Source of the DNA: Halorubrum cibi
GTDB taxonomy: Archaea; Halobacteriota; Halobacteria; Halobacteriales; Haloferacaceae
Assembly (NCBI RefSeq): GCF_900182635.1
Contig: NZ_FXTD01000007.1
Coordinates: 62,001-126,000 of the forward strand
Reading direction: 5' to 3'
DNA length: 64,000 bases
Every line of letters starts with the position of its first letter. The stretch's first letter is position 1. A model generated the notes under the pieces. The model searched no databases. It worked only from the letters and a program-made list of their open reading frames with translations, and was not told the origin of the DNA. Position numbers and translations under genes: made by a program. Positions 51,552-59,428 of this stretch are shown here, one piece after another.

Positions 51552-52379
51552 CTACCCGTTATACGACAAAAGTACGGCTGAAACAGCAATTCCGACTGTG
51601 AAGCCGATTCCGTGAGCAAAGATATTCACAAATGAATTACCGACTACGACCTCCGCAGGGAACATCTGAAGCGTCAAGATAGCCAGAACCACCACAATGA
51701 GACTGCTCCTGGCGATTTGAAACAGGAGTTGCTCGCGTGAACGAGTCTGAACCAATGTGTCCCAGTCACGGTGATACAGGATGGGAACGGCTTGGATACA
51801 AATTCCAAAGACCACCAAGCCAACAACGATTGGACGGAGTGTCCTCGCGTACACAGTATCAATAAGCAACAGCAGTAGGAGGATGAGTCCGACACCAACA
51901 ACCTGCGCAAGCTGCGTCGTATGTGCTTCCCGAATGGCGGCTGTAAAACTGACGAGTAAGAATCCAACGAACGCGGCTACCACACCGGAAAACCCACGGG
52001 CGACACCGTCAAGCTCCGGGAGATATGTACCGTACAGTAGCACGTTTGCGCTATTGACAACGAACGGCGTGATAAGTAGGAGTCCAAGTGTTGTCTGCCA
52101 AAACCACTGGCGGCGCTCAAGATACAGACACAGCCAGTACACGTAACCCACTGCTAACAGGTATCCTGTGAGATTTCCTTGGAGATGGTCGAAGCTGGCA
52201 TGCGTGTACGCAGCCGTCAGTAGCGTGTACCATTGCGGATCAGCCGGTCGAAGTGCCAGTTGGTCTTGGAGAGACGATGGGACGAGTACGTGAACCGTGG
52301 TGAGTACCGCTACGATGCTTGCGACGAGAAGCAGGTCTGCGGCATGCTGCTTACCGATCGGTGAGGTGATGGACCGCAT
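51552..52379 (-). CDS. Rhomboid-like membrane protease
   Basis: A 275-residue polytopic protein with seven or eight hydrophobic segments. The rhomboid motifs are YTHASFDHLQGNL (usual H-x3-HLxxN-type sequence), GFSGVVAAFVG (catalytic Ser in GxSG), and FAHGIGFTVGI (catalytic His with GxxxG). Rhomboid proteases cut substrates inside the membrane. The gene starts where the small membrane gene at 52379-52639 stops (TAATG overlap), so the two form an operon. Confidence 0.8.
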   Translation of the reverse strand: MRSITSPIGKQHAADLLLVASIVAVLTTVHVLVPSSLQDQLALRPADPQWYTLLTAAYTHASFDHLQGNLTGYLLAVGYVYWLCLYLERRQWFWQTTLGLLLITPFVVNSANVLLYGTYLPELDGVARGFSGVVAAFVGFLLVSFTAAIREAHTTQLAQVVGVGLILLLLLLIDTVYARTLRPIVVGLVVFGICIQAVPILYHRDWDTLVQTRSREQLLFQIARSSLIVVVLAILTLQMFPAEVVVGNSFVNIFAHGIGFTVGIAVSAVLLSYNG

Positions 52380-52639
52380 TATTCACCCTCCACAGCTACA
52401 GCGAGAAGCGCGAACACAATTAGTAGCGCAAGGACTGTCGCTGCTACCGGATCGATCGTGGGCGTTGATGCCAACCCTGTCTGAATATCAATAGCTGCGG
52501 CAGTCAAGGGTCCAACTACGATTAGGACAACTATTCCTCTAAGAATCATTCGAGGCTCGACCATGCCTCGGTCAGCTAGTGGACCGTGTGGTTCCGGACC
52601 AGTACGATTTGTACAGTGCTTGGGATTGGATCTACGCAT
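52379..52639 (-). CDS. Small membrane protein upstream of rhomboid-like gene
   Basis: An 86-residue protein: a polar N-terminal part with MRRSNPKHC, then two helices (near 33-50 and 62-82). The ATG at 52639 is chosen because a TATA element lies about 35 bases upstream. Its stop overlaps the rhomboid start. A regulator or partner of the protease is possible. Confidence 0.6.
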   Translation of the reverse strand: MRRSNPKHCTNRTGPEPHGPLADRGMVEPRMILRGIVVLIVVGPLTAAAIDIQTGLASTPTIDPVAATVLALLIVFALLAVAVEGE

Positions 52640-52669
52640 AGGCAATTCATTCCACAGCCCACAGAAACA

Positions 52670-52678
52670 TATAAATAG
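52670..52678 (-). promoter_or_regulatory. TATA-like element for the rhomboid operon
   Basis: TATTTATAT on the minus strand lies about 35 bases before ATG 52639. This fits a TATA box with a very short leader. Confidence 0.5.
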
Positions 52679-52775
52679 AAGATAGTTCATACGAAAAACA
52701 CGTTGTGACACCAATCACAGCCCGAAATTGTGCCTGTGATTGCCATCATGACCCCTCGCAGTCTAGTGATTCTCG

Positions 52776-53306
52776 ATGAGATCAAAACAAGAGCTTCTAG
52801 ACGCCTACGATGGCCCAAATCAAGGGACAAAACGAGAAGTTATCAGATACTTGTACGATAATCCCGAAGTAGAGCACGAACCGCAGACCGTATTTAATAT
52901 GGTCCACGATGACTGTCCCGCAAACACTACAGACACAGTCGCTAATCAGCTCTCAGCGCTAGCAACTGAACACGACACGATTGAGCATCAAACACGGTCA
53001 TTCTATCAATGGGCCGGTGACGGTCGTCGACGCCCCAATCGGCGGCTTCGCTCTACCGTTGAAGCAGGACGAGAATGGGTGGGCTCGCTCGGATTCTCCT
53101 ACGGAACAGGCATTCTTGCGTTCGTGACTTGGACCATCGGAATTCTATGTGCACTCGTCAGTCTCATTCCACTATTTACCTCCGTACAACCACTCGGTCA
53201 GGATTTTATCATCTGGTTCTTTTGGGCAGGGTTGATGACCATCCTCGGTTCGACAGCAGTGATGGTATGGGTACCACTCTATCTACTTGACGTGCGGACC
53301 GCATAG
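52776..53306 (+). CDS. Winged-helix protein with two membrane helices
   Basis: A 176-residue protein. Residues 15-85 look like a winged-helix domain (TKREVIRYLYDNPEVEHEPQTVFNMV...TVANQLSALATEHDTIEH), and two membrane helices are near 110-135 and 145-170. Its domain layout suggests a membrane-tethered regulator. A degenerate family A right end lies 52-67 bases after its stop, so it may be cargo of a decayed element, but no left end is visible. Confidence 0.65.
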   Translation: MRSKQELLDAYDGPNQGTKREVIRYLYDNPEVEHEPQTVFNMVHDDCPANTTDTVANQLSALATEHDTIEHQTRSFYQWAGDGRRRPNRRLRSTVEAGREWVGSLGFSYGTGILAFVTWTIGILCALVSLIPLFTSVQPLGQDFIIWFFWAGLMTILGSTAVMVWVPLYLLDVRTA

Positions 53307-53323
53307 ACAGTGAACCCATATTG

Positions 53324-53373
53324 ACCGAAACGGGGTCAAAATGTGCCCCCTGTAGAGAATCTCAACAATACCG
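53324..53373 (-). repeat. Degenerate family A right end
   Basis: On the minus strand it reads GGTATTGTTGAGATTCTC, then ATTTTGACCCCGTTTCGGTCAATATG, which aligns with the right end of E2 (TTTTTGACCCAGTCGCGGTCAGTACA). The matching left end is not visible upstream of the gene at 52776. Confidence 0.5.
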
Positions 53374-53536
53374 CCAGTGGTGAACATACTACTCAGTAGA
53401 GACGGTCATAGTGTATACCGATTCATCACAGCGAGATCATCTCTGAGCGTGGGATCTGCTAAATCAATCTTCGAGACACTGACACGCAGCGTCCGACCGG
53501 AACTTCAGGCGCACTCAAATCGAATCGTCTAGGAGG

Positions 53537-54268
53537 TTACTCTGTGAGTGTCACCTCCGCTGCGTATTCCATAAATGGGGTTTGACGGTCACGGTGTTCG
53601 GCTACCACGTCGTACAATGCTTCCCTACAGATGTCCCGAACTGTCGCCTCCACGTCTTCATTTACGTCGTTGTGGACGTGCTCGTCGATGAACTGCGTCG
53701 CTACCTGTTCTGCCTGAAGATAGATAGCTTCCTCTCCAAATTCGGTCCACGCAGTGCGTCCGGTCCACCCAGCAAGCCCTTCGTAAAGTTGTTCCCTGAT
53801 GACGTGGTCCGCTGCTGTTTCCCACGCTGTTATGAGATCGTCCGCGACATCCGAGTCATGCCGAACCAAGGTAGTGAACGGTTTCACAGGTCGCCCGACC
53901 GTCTCATGGCAGTCAATCGCGTCAAGTGCTCCATGAGTGATCCATTCAGCGACACGATCCTCGGCCAGTTCCAAGACTTCAGTCTCAAGGGTTTCGCCGT
54001 AATCTGTGACTGTGAGCCCAGCTTCGCCACCAGCTTCAGACCACGTTCGAGCCGCAATCCACCCCTCACCAGTTCTGATGAGGTGATTAGTTACGTTCCG
54101 ATCTGAGTCATAATCTCGGTTGTGAGCATGAACCGTGATATCACAATCCGTCGTCGGGTCATCGTGTTTGAGCGCCTCTCTGGCTTTGGCTTCAATTGTT
54201 TCGAAGCGGTCGCTATATTCATCGCTCTGGTCACCACTGCCGTCAGTTGATGTATGTTGTCGCGTCAT
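53537..54268 (-). CDS. Uncharacterised acidic helical protein
   Basis: A 243-residue protein, strongly acidic, with repeated helix-forming sections (e.g. FETIEAKAREALKHDD and EVLELAEDRVAEWITH). There are no Cys pairs, membrane helix or catalytic motif that I can name. It is probably a cytoplasmic protein particular to haloarchaea. It stands alone on its strand. Confidence 0.6.
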   Translation of the reverse strand: MTRQHTSTDGSGDQSDEYSDRFETIEAKAREALKHDDPTTDCDITVHAHNRDYDSDRNVTNHLIRTGEGWIAARTWSEAGGEAGLTVTDYGETLETEVLELAEDRVAEWITHGALDAIDCHETVGRPVKPFTTLVRHDSDVADDLITAWETAADHVIREQLYEGLAGWTGRTAWTEFGEEAIYLQAEQVATQFIDEHVHNDVNEDVEATVRDICREALYDVVAEHRDRQTPFMEYAAEVTLTE

Positions 54269-54553
54269 TGGTATCGCGTGCTAACCGCTGTCTGCACCGC
54301 AAACACGCGACGTCCGATGACGCGCTGGCCCCGCGTCAGCAAAGGACTATGATACCAGGATTTTGGGTATCGGGTGAGCTTGCCAGAGATTCCTAAGCAT
54401 CGTCAGAATACAGATGCATGAGTTTTCTCGGGCGTCGCATGTCTATGATTCTAAATCACAGGCTTATAAACCCTCGTCGTCACCTACTTTTGAACTCTCG
54501 TTCGTCACAATACACGTAGGACGACAGGCACACTGCTACTGGTCAGTCTGAAC

Positions 54554-55046
54554 GGCTTTATGGAATCCTTGGTCGCTGATAGTTCGCCGAGGCCGTGCTA
54601 CATACAGAGCGCGAGTGTCACACAAACAACGCGTTTTCAGATGGATCGAGACCATCAGGTGGTGATTTTGTTCCCAAACAGATAGGCTGGCATCATCACG
54701 AGCAGAGACATCACAAAGCCGATGATAGACGCAAATCCGAGGAAGAACGGAGTCGTGGGCACATCAATTATCCCGGAGAGAGACATGAGCGCTACGTAGA
54801 CTGGGAGTCCGATGGTCATAGTCAAAACAATGGTTGCCATCTTTCGCTTGTCTTGCTTAGTTATATCCTGAGTGAGAGACGATGGGAGGGCCATACGCCG
54901 CAGTTCGTCCTTACGCTGTATAGCTCTTATTCGATTGTGGAAATATCACTGTGAGAGTTTGTGGACCGACTTGAGTTCATTCGATGGATGCGCTCTCCGT
55001 ATCTCGCACGCCGATCTTATCAGCTCTTAAGGGGTTCAACAGAGCC
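54554..55046 (-). mobile_element. Family B cassette element E4
   Basis: A 493-bp element whose left end (GGCTTTATGGAATCCTTGGTCGCTG...CGTGCTACATACAGAGCGCGAG) and right end (rc GGCTCTGTTGAACCCCTTAAGAGCTGATAAGATCGGCGTGCGAG) both match E3. The first bases of the left end have mutated (ATGG for GTTG). No target duplication is seen. It holds one small membrane-protein gene, in the opposite orientation from that of E3. The surrounding gaps (54269-54553 and 55047-55209) contain no gene that I can see. Confidence 0.7.
54655..54894 (-). CDS. Small two-helix membrane protein, cassette cargo
   Basis: A 79-residue protein with two helices (near 21-42 and 49-73) and a Lys/Asp-rich start (DITKQDKRKM). It is unlike the other cargo proteins in sequence. 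It lies inside element E4 and points toward the B-left end. Family unknown. Confidence 0.6.
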   Translation of the reverse strand: MALPSSLTQDITKQDKRKMATIVLTMTIGLPVYVALMSLSGIIDVPTTPFFLGFASIIGFVMSLLVMMPAYLFGNKITT

Positions 55047-55209
55047 TTCGAGGATTAATTTGACCCGAGCAAGGTCGGTTCTGTAGCTGTACCAAATAGT
55101 GGTATGGTGTGCCAGATTACCAGGCTTAGACAAACAGCTCTGGTGACCGGTAAGGGCCCAGACACCCAGACATGAATGCTTTTGCGTGGGGTTTGAGAAC
55201 TCACGCGTC

Positions 55210-55569
55210 ATGACAAATCACATAGAGCCCACCGAGGAGTATGACGGGCGAATCAGAGTGAAACTCCTTGATGACCATGCCGAGACACGAGCGATCCCGT
55301 GTTCATCCTACACAGAGGCGATAACACTCGTCAAAGAACATCAACACGAGGTCACCACCGCGAAAATCATCGACCGAGAGCAAGAAGTGGTCTTCAGCTC
55401 AGCCGACATGGACATCGACGTCTGGGAGTCGATTTGGAAAAACGAAAAGCGTCGCCTATCAGTCAACGTCGAGGACCGCGACTGCCCGTACGATAACATC
55501 TCCTGCTTTTTCGATGACCTCTGTGTCCAATGTAAGATGGACAAATTACAGGACGAGTTGGACTGTTAA
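55210..55569 (+). CDS. Small Cys-containing protein with element-altered C-terminus
   Basis: A 119-residue protein that starts at ATG 55210. It has a strand-rich N-terminal half (GRIRVKLLDDHAETRAIPCSS) and a Cys-rich C-terminal part (DRDCPYDNISCFFDDLCVQCKMD), which could bind a metal. Function unknown. Element E5 lies in its last codons. Removing E5 and one target copy restores the end KLQDEF-stop, whereas the present end is KLQDELDC-stop. The element thus changed only the last residues. Confidence 0.65.
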   Translation: MTNHIEPTEEYDGRIRVKLLDDHAETRAIPCSSYTEAITLVKEHQHEVTTAKIIDREQEVVFSSADMDIDVWESIWKNEKRRLSVNVEDRDCPYDNISCFFDDLCVQCKMDKLQDELDC

Positions 55570-56127
55570 AACCCTCAATCGCGGACAGTATGGACGTGCG
55601 AAAGGGCGTAGTCCGCAAAGCAACCCCGCCATTCAGTCACCCTTGAGTTTATTACTGTAGAAAATCACTCATGTTTTAATGAGTAAAAAGGCTGTAGTTG
55701 ATGCTGCGGATCGACTTGAAGTTAATGATACAATTGTGATTGATCGAGTTGATACACCTCTCGTCGTGACGGACATTCCGGTGAAAGATAACAAAGGAGC
55801 GATTATTTTTTCAGCAGAACAACAAGATCACCCTGAGGAAGGGCTGGTGACCAGCATTACGTTTGGTATTGGGCATCCGTCCGGCGGAGCTGATGCCGAA
55901 TTAACTGTTCAGTCGTATAGCGAAGCACCCCCAGAGCGAGTAGCAGAAATAGAAAAGGATTACGACGATATTCGAACACAGGAGCAGTTCGAAGTCTCTT
56001 CACTGTCTATTGTCGATTAAGAATCTAGTAATTGTGGCTAGTGAGTGAGGACGCGCATTAACGACTCGCGGACTGTATTCAGCACGGCTGCTGAAACCCA
56101 TTACTGATTGAGGGTTTCAACAAGGCC
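55560..56127 (-). mobile_element. Family B cassette element E5 with 8-bp target duplication
   Basis: A 568-bp element flanked by the perfect direct repeat GACGAGTT (55552-55559 and 56128-56135). On the minus strand, the B-left end begins GGCCTTGTTGAAACCCTCAATCAG and continues to AGCCGTGCTGAATACAGTCCGCGAGTCG, which aligns with E3 and E4. The other end (GGACTGTTAAAACCC at 55560) is more diverged. The insertion is in the last codons of the gene at 55210. It carries a 113-residue soluble protein and no transposase. Confidence 0.8.
55679..56020 (+). CDS. Soluble small protein, cassette cargo
   Basis: A 113-residue, non-membrane protein (MSKKAVVDAADRLEVNDTIVIDRV at the start) with strand-rich first two-thirds and a final acidic part. 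Unlike the other cassette cargo, it has no membrane helix. It is AT-richer than most genes in the window. I do not recognise a family. It lies wholly within element E5. Confidence 0.6.
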   Translation: MSKKAVVDAADRLEVNDTIVIDRVDTPLVVTDIPVKDNKGAIIFSAEQQDHPEEGLVTSITFGIGHPSGGADAELTVQSYSEAPPERVAEIEKDYDDIRTQEQFEVSSLSIVD

Positions 56128-56271
56128 GACGAGTTCTAACCCTTCAGCAGGGGCGAGAATGTTACGAAAACTCCGACCGCTCAGCATACGCAATCGGATC
56201 GCGTGACCCAGCATTTCGAAACGCCTCAAGCCGGAACGCACACGCATCGCACGTTCCACACACCGGGATCG

Positions 56272-58155
56272 TCAGTTACCGTGTCTGGTGACGCAGTATG
56301 GGAGGCCCTTCACTTCAACCGCCTCTACATCCGGAGCTTTCACGACGGCTTGTCCTTTGCCGAAGTTCGGAAGATCTTTCTTGAACTCGGAAGGGATGGA
56401 CGGCACGTCATCGACGACCTCCGCCTTCAGTCCAAGAAAGATGTTCGTATTGATTTGCTTGATCACGTCGTCGTCAACGTCATCCGGATTCTGTGTGATG
56501 AGACACAGTCCAAGCTTGTACTTCCGGCCCTGCTTGACGGCGACACGCGCCCGTCGGAGAATGTATTCTTCGCGGAGGCTGCTCGCACTCGCCAGGTAAT
56601 TGTGCGCTTCGTCAACCGCGACGAGCATCGGCGTGTCACGAACTGCCGGATCAACCTGATAATCATCGATTTTGTTCTCGATGATGTACGAGAGGATCGA
56701 CAGTACAGTGAGGCTCTCTTTCCCGCCGTTGAGGTGACTCGTTGGGATCACCGTCACCTGCCCTTCGCGGAACACCGTATCAGAGATGTCCGGGAGGAAC
56801 GCAGTTCCCTGATCGAACACCTGCCGGAACGTGTCACGGTCGACACGCCGATTCACTGCACTCCACGTTCCCCCCGCAATGTTGTTCTCCTCGCGGAGCC
56901 GGCTCTCATCGTAATCGTGCTCGTCAAGGAACTCGAGGAAATCAACGTACTTCGGACGGTCCACGGAGCGGTCAGGGTAGCCACCCTGCGAATCGAAGCA
57001 CGAGAAGTACGCGTTGATACAGTCTTCGATTGCGCCGCGTGTTACTTCGGTCGGCGTGTACGGCATCAGCATTTCAGGCCGGCCACGAACGATCTCGAAG
57101 GGAATCGAGAGCTCACGGCTCTCCATCGTCGATGGCGCATTCGTGCCGGCAACTTGCGGGACGAACACATTGAGGTCGTCGACACCGCCGTGTTTGATGT
57201 TGTGCCGGCGAAGTTCCTGCTGTATCGCGTCATCGTTCACGACAGCGTCGTTGTCCTCGCGCATCTCCCAGTACTCGTTTTCGGGGTCGATGATGACGAG
57301 ATTGAGCCGTCGCTGTTCTTCTTCACCTGTATCGTGATGGCGAATCGGATAGCGCTTCTCAGAGACGAACTGTCGCAACACGTTCTTCGTGAAGTGGGTC
57401 TTCCCCTTCCCGGTCGAGCCCGCAACGAGAGCGTGTCTGAACACGGCGGGTTCATCGTCTTCAACGTCTCCCGTCTCCCGATCGATCCCGGGGTTGCTGA
57501 GGTAGTATGGGAAGTTCTCGTTGTTCACGGTCATCGGCTCGCCGCCGACAGAGAGCCACCCAGTAAAGATTCCCTCGCCCGGAATGTTCAGTCCGGTTCG
57601 GAGGCAGTCTTCATCACGAGCAAGCCGTGCTGGGGAGTTCGGTTTCGGAATCCGATTGACAATGCCGCTCTCAATGTCATCCGACCCCACGTTCTTGAGA
57701 ATCGCTAGCGGCTCCAACTCTGCGACTTGGACGTACTCTGACTCGTCGAGTTCAACATGCGCGCTGATCTGGTTGTGAGCGTCGGATTTGTCGTCGAGAT
57801 CGGTGTACGGCTCGTAGCGCAGCGAATCGGTTACTGCGAACAACTCGCTACCATCGTCCGGGTACGGAATCTGTACGTAATCGCCCAGCCGGATTCCCTC
57901 TCTTGCGCCCGTTCGAATGAACGCGTTCACTTGGTAGTCCCGTCTGCTGACGTGGATCTCCTCACTTGCGAGGACGTGGCCGAGTTCGTCATCAGCGGGT
58001 GTGGACACGCCACTCGGGACCGTTCGCTCCGGCACTTCAGTACCGTCAGGCTCGGTGTCCGTCGCACCTGGTGTGTCGGTTGGTGTCTGTTCAGACTCCT
58101 CGGAGTCGTCTGCGACCGGGTCGTTGTCGAGAATGTCGTCGATGTTGTCACTCAT
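56272..58155 (-). CDS. herA: HerA-type DNA-translocating ATPase
   Basis: A 627-residue HerA/FtsK-superfamily ATPase. An acidic N-terminal tail of 60 residues is followed by a HAS-barrel-like domain, then Walker A GSTGKGKT at 246-253, VIIDPENEYW, Walker B LVAVDEAHNYL, and GLCLITQNPDDVDDDVIKQINTNIF. HerA hexamers drive DNA through the attached NurA nuclease during end resection. The gene overlaps nurA by 8 bases and is the last of the mre11-rad50-nurA-herA operon. Confidence 0.9.
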   Translation of the reverse strand: MSDNIDDILDNDPVADDSEESEQTPTDTPGATDTEPDGTEVPERTVPSGVSTPADDELGHVLASEEIHVSRRDYQVNAFIRTGAREGIRLGDYVQIPYPDDGSELFAVTDSLRYEPYTDLDDKSDAHNQISAHVELDESEYVQVAELEPLAILKNVGSDDIESGIVNRIPKPNSPARLARDEDCLRTGLNIPGEGIFTGWLSVGGEPMTVNNENFPYYLSNPGIDRETGDVEDDEPAVFRHALVAGSTGKGKTHFTKNVLRQFVSEKRYPIRHHDTGEEEQRRLNLVIIDPENEYWEMREDNDAVVNDDAIQQELRRHNIKHGGVDDLNVFVPQVAGTNAPSTMESRELSIPFEIVRGRPEMLMPYTPTEVTRGAIEDCINAYFSCFDSQGGYPDRSVDRPKYVDFLEFLDEHDYDESRLREENNIAGGTWSAVNRRVDRDTFRQVFDQGTAFLPDISDTVFREGQVTVIPTSHLNGGKESLTVLSILSYIIENKIDDYQVDPAVRDTPMLVAVDEAHNYLASASSLREEYILRRARVAVKQGRKYKLGLCLITQNPDDVDDDVIKQINTNIFLGLKAEVVDDVPSIPSEFKKDLPNFGKGQAVVKAPDVEAVEVKGLPYCVTRHGN

Positions 58156-59428
58156 AGCTTCGGGAATCTTCGAGGTGGCTCCAACGGCCGTCGCGGTTAT
58201 AGTCGAACGCCGACTCGACCGTTTGGAGCGCGTCGCGGATCGTTTCGCGGTTGTCGGGACTGATGCGTGCGATGCGGTCGGCGCGCGCGACGGCTCGCGG
58301 CACGTCGCTTTGACGGGCGATTTCTTTGAGCGCTTTCAGGAGGATCTGCTCTCGACGCTCCTCATCAGTGAGGAACAGTACGGGCGTCTCGATTCGGAAC
58401 ACGTTCCCTGTTTTTGGTGTGCGGACATACGCGAACGCACGCCGGTACGCGTCCGGTTCACCGTGGCTGAGTTCATCAGACACGGCTGTCAGCAGATCGA
58501 ACGAGTTGCCCCGGAGTTCGACGTCTGTTTGGACGAACCAGGAGGTGTACGTGAGGTGGTCAAGGCTGTCATCGCGGAGCACTTCCCCAATGAACTGGTG
58601 ATCGCGGAGCCACGGGACGTCGTGAAGCGTTCCGTGTGGCCCCCGGAGATCGTGTTGTGTGATCTTCGTTCTGAGTGAGTCTGTGAGCTCACCCATTGAG
58701 GAGGTCTTCACGACGCCCAACACAGGCACATGGCGTTCAAAACACGCATCGACAACTGCGACGTAGTTCTCGATGACGTCAGTGGGAAGATCCCAGTTGC
58801 CGATCGGTGCGCCTCGTCCGGCACGGTCGAGCAGCGTCCAATAGATGACGCTGAGCGGGTACACAGAGCCGTCGAGGAACAGTGGCCCGTCGACCACGTC
58901 GAGACACCGCCGTGCGTGCTTCCCCTCCGCAAGCCGCTGTACGGTGGACGTCAAAATCGAGGTGACGTTCGCCCGCTGACGCATCTCGGGAATGCGAATG
59001 ATTTCGCCTTCGACACTCCCGCGCTCGGTCTGTTCATGGTGGAGCGTCACATCGTCGTCTTCGAGGTACACCCCAGTGACAACTGTTCCTCGCCGCTCGG
59101 CACTTCGATCGCTGTCAGCGCCGCTCACCCCGAGTTTTGCGTGTGCTGTGTCGACGACGAGTCCGTTGTTGTATTCCAATGGCCGGGTCGTACTGGCATC
59201 AACACCGTATGTCGGCTCGGTCCACGGGTCGTCAGTCCATGTCCCGAGCTCCGCCTTGCGAGTCTTGAAGTACTCTGGCTCGCCGATCGGTTCGACCGTT
59301 CCGCCTTCATGCCCGAGGAGGCCGAACAGTTCGCGGGCGTGTGCGGCCTGATCATCCACTTCGCGCGGGATGCCAGCATCAACGCGTTCGGCGAGCTGTC
59401 GTACCACGTCGAAAGCGCGTTCGTCCAT
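58148..59428 (-). CDS. nurA: NurA 5'-3' nuclease
   Basis: A 426-residue NurA-family nuclease. The RNase H-like core has YGVDAST (first metal Asp), VVDGPLFLDGSVYP (second Asp in LFLDGS), and GVVKTS. Later motifs are HDLRGPHG and FVQTDVELRG. NurA and HerA together resect DNA ends to make 3' tails for RadA. The gene begins where rad50 stops and ends within herA, showing tight coupling. Confidence 0.85.
   Translation of the reverse strand: MDERAFDVVRQLAERVDAGIPREVDDQAAHARELFGLLGHEGGTVEPIGEPEYFKTRKAELGTWTDDPWTEPTYGVDASTTRPLEYNNGLVVDTAHAKLGVSGADSDRSAERRGTVVTGVYLEDDDVTLHHEQTERGSVEGEIIRIPEMRQRANVTSILTSTVQRLAEGKHARRCLDVVDGPLFLDGSVYPLSVIYWTLLDRAGRGAPIGNWDLPTDVIENYVAVVDACFERHVPVLGVVKTSSMGELTDSLRTKITQHDLRGPHGTLHDVPWLRDHQFIGEVLRDDSLDHLTYTSWFVQTDVELRGNSFDLLTAVSDELSHGEPDAYRRAFAYVRTPKTGNVFRIETPVLFLTDEERREQILLKALKEIARQSDVPRAVARADRIARISPDNRETIRDALQTVESAFDYNRDGRWSHLEDSRSYE

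Noticed and set aside
56086-56127. Two facing IS6-like ends only 40 bases apart (GGCTGCTGAAACCC and GGGTTTCAACAAGGCC)
   Set aside because: The inner one lies within the B-left terminal region of E5, whose alignment to E3 and E4 and target duplication place the true end at 56127.
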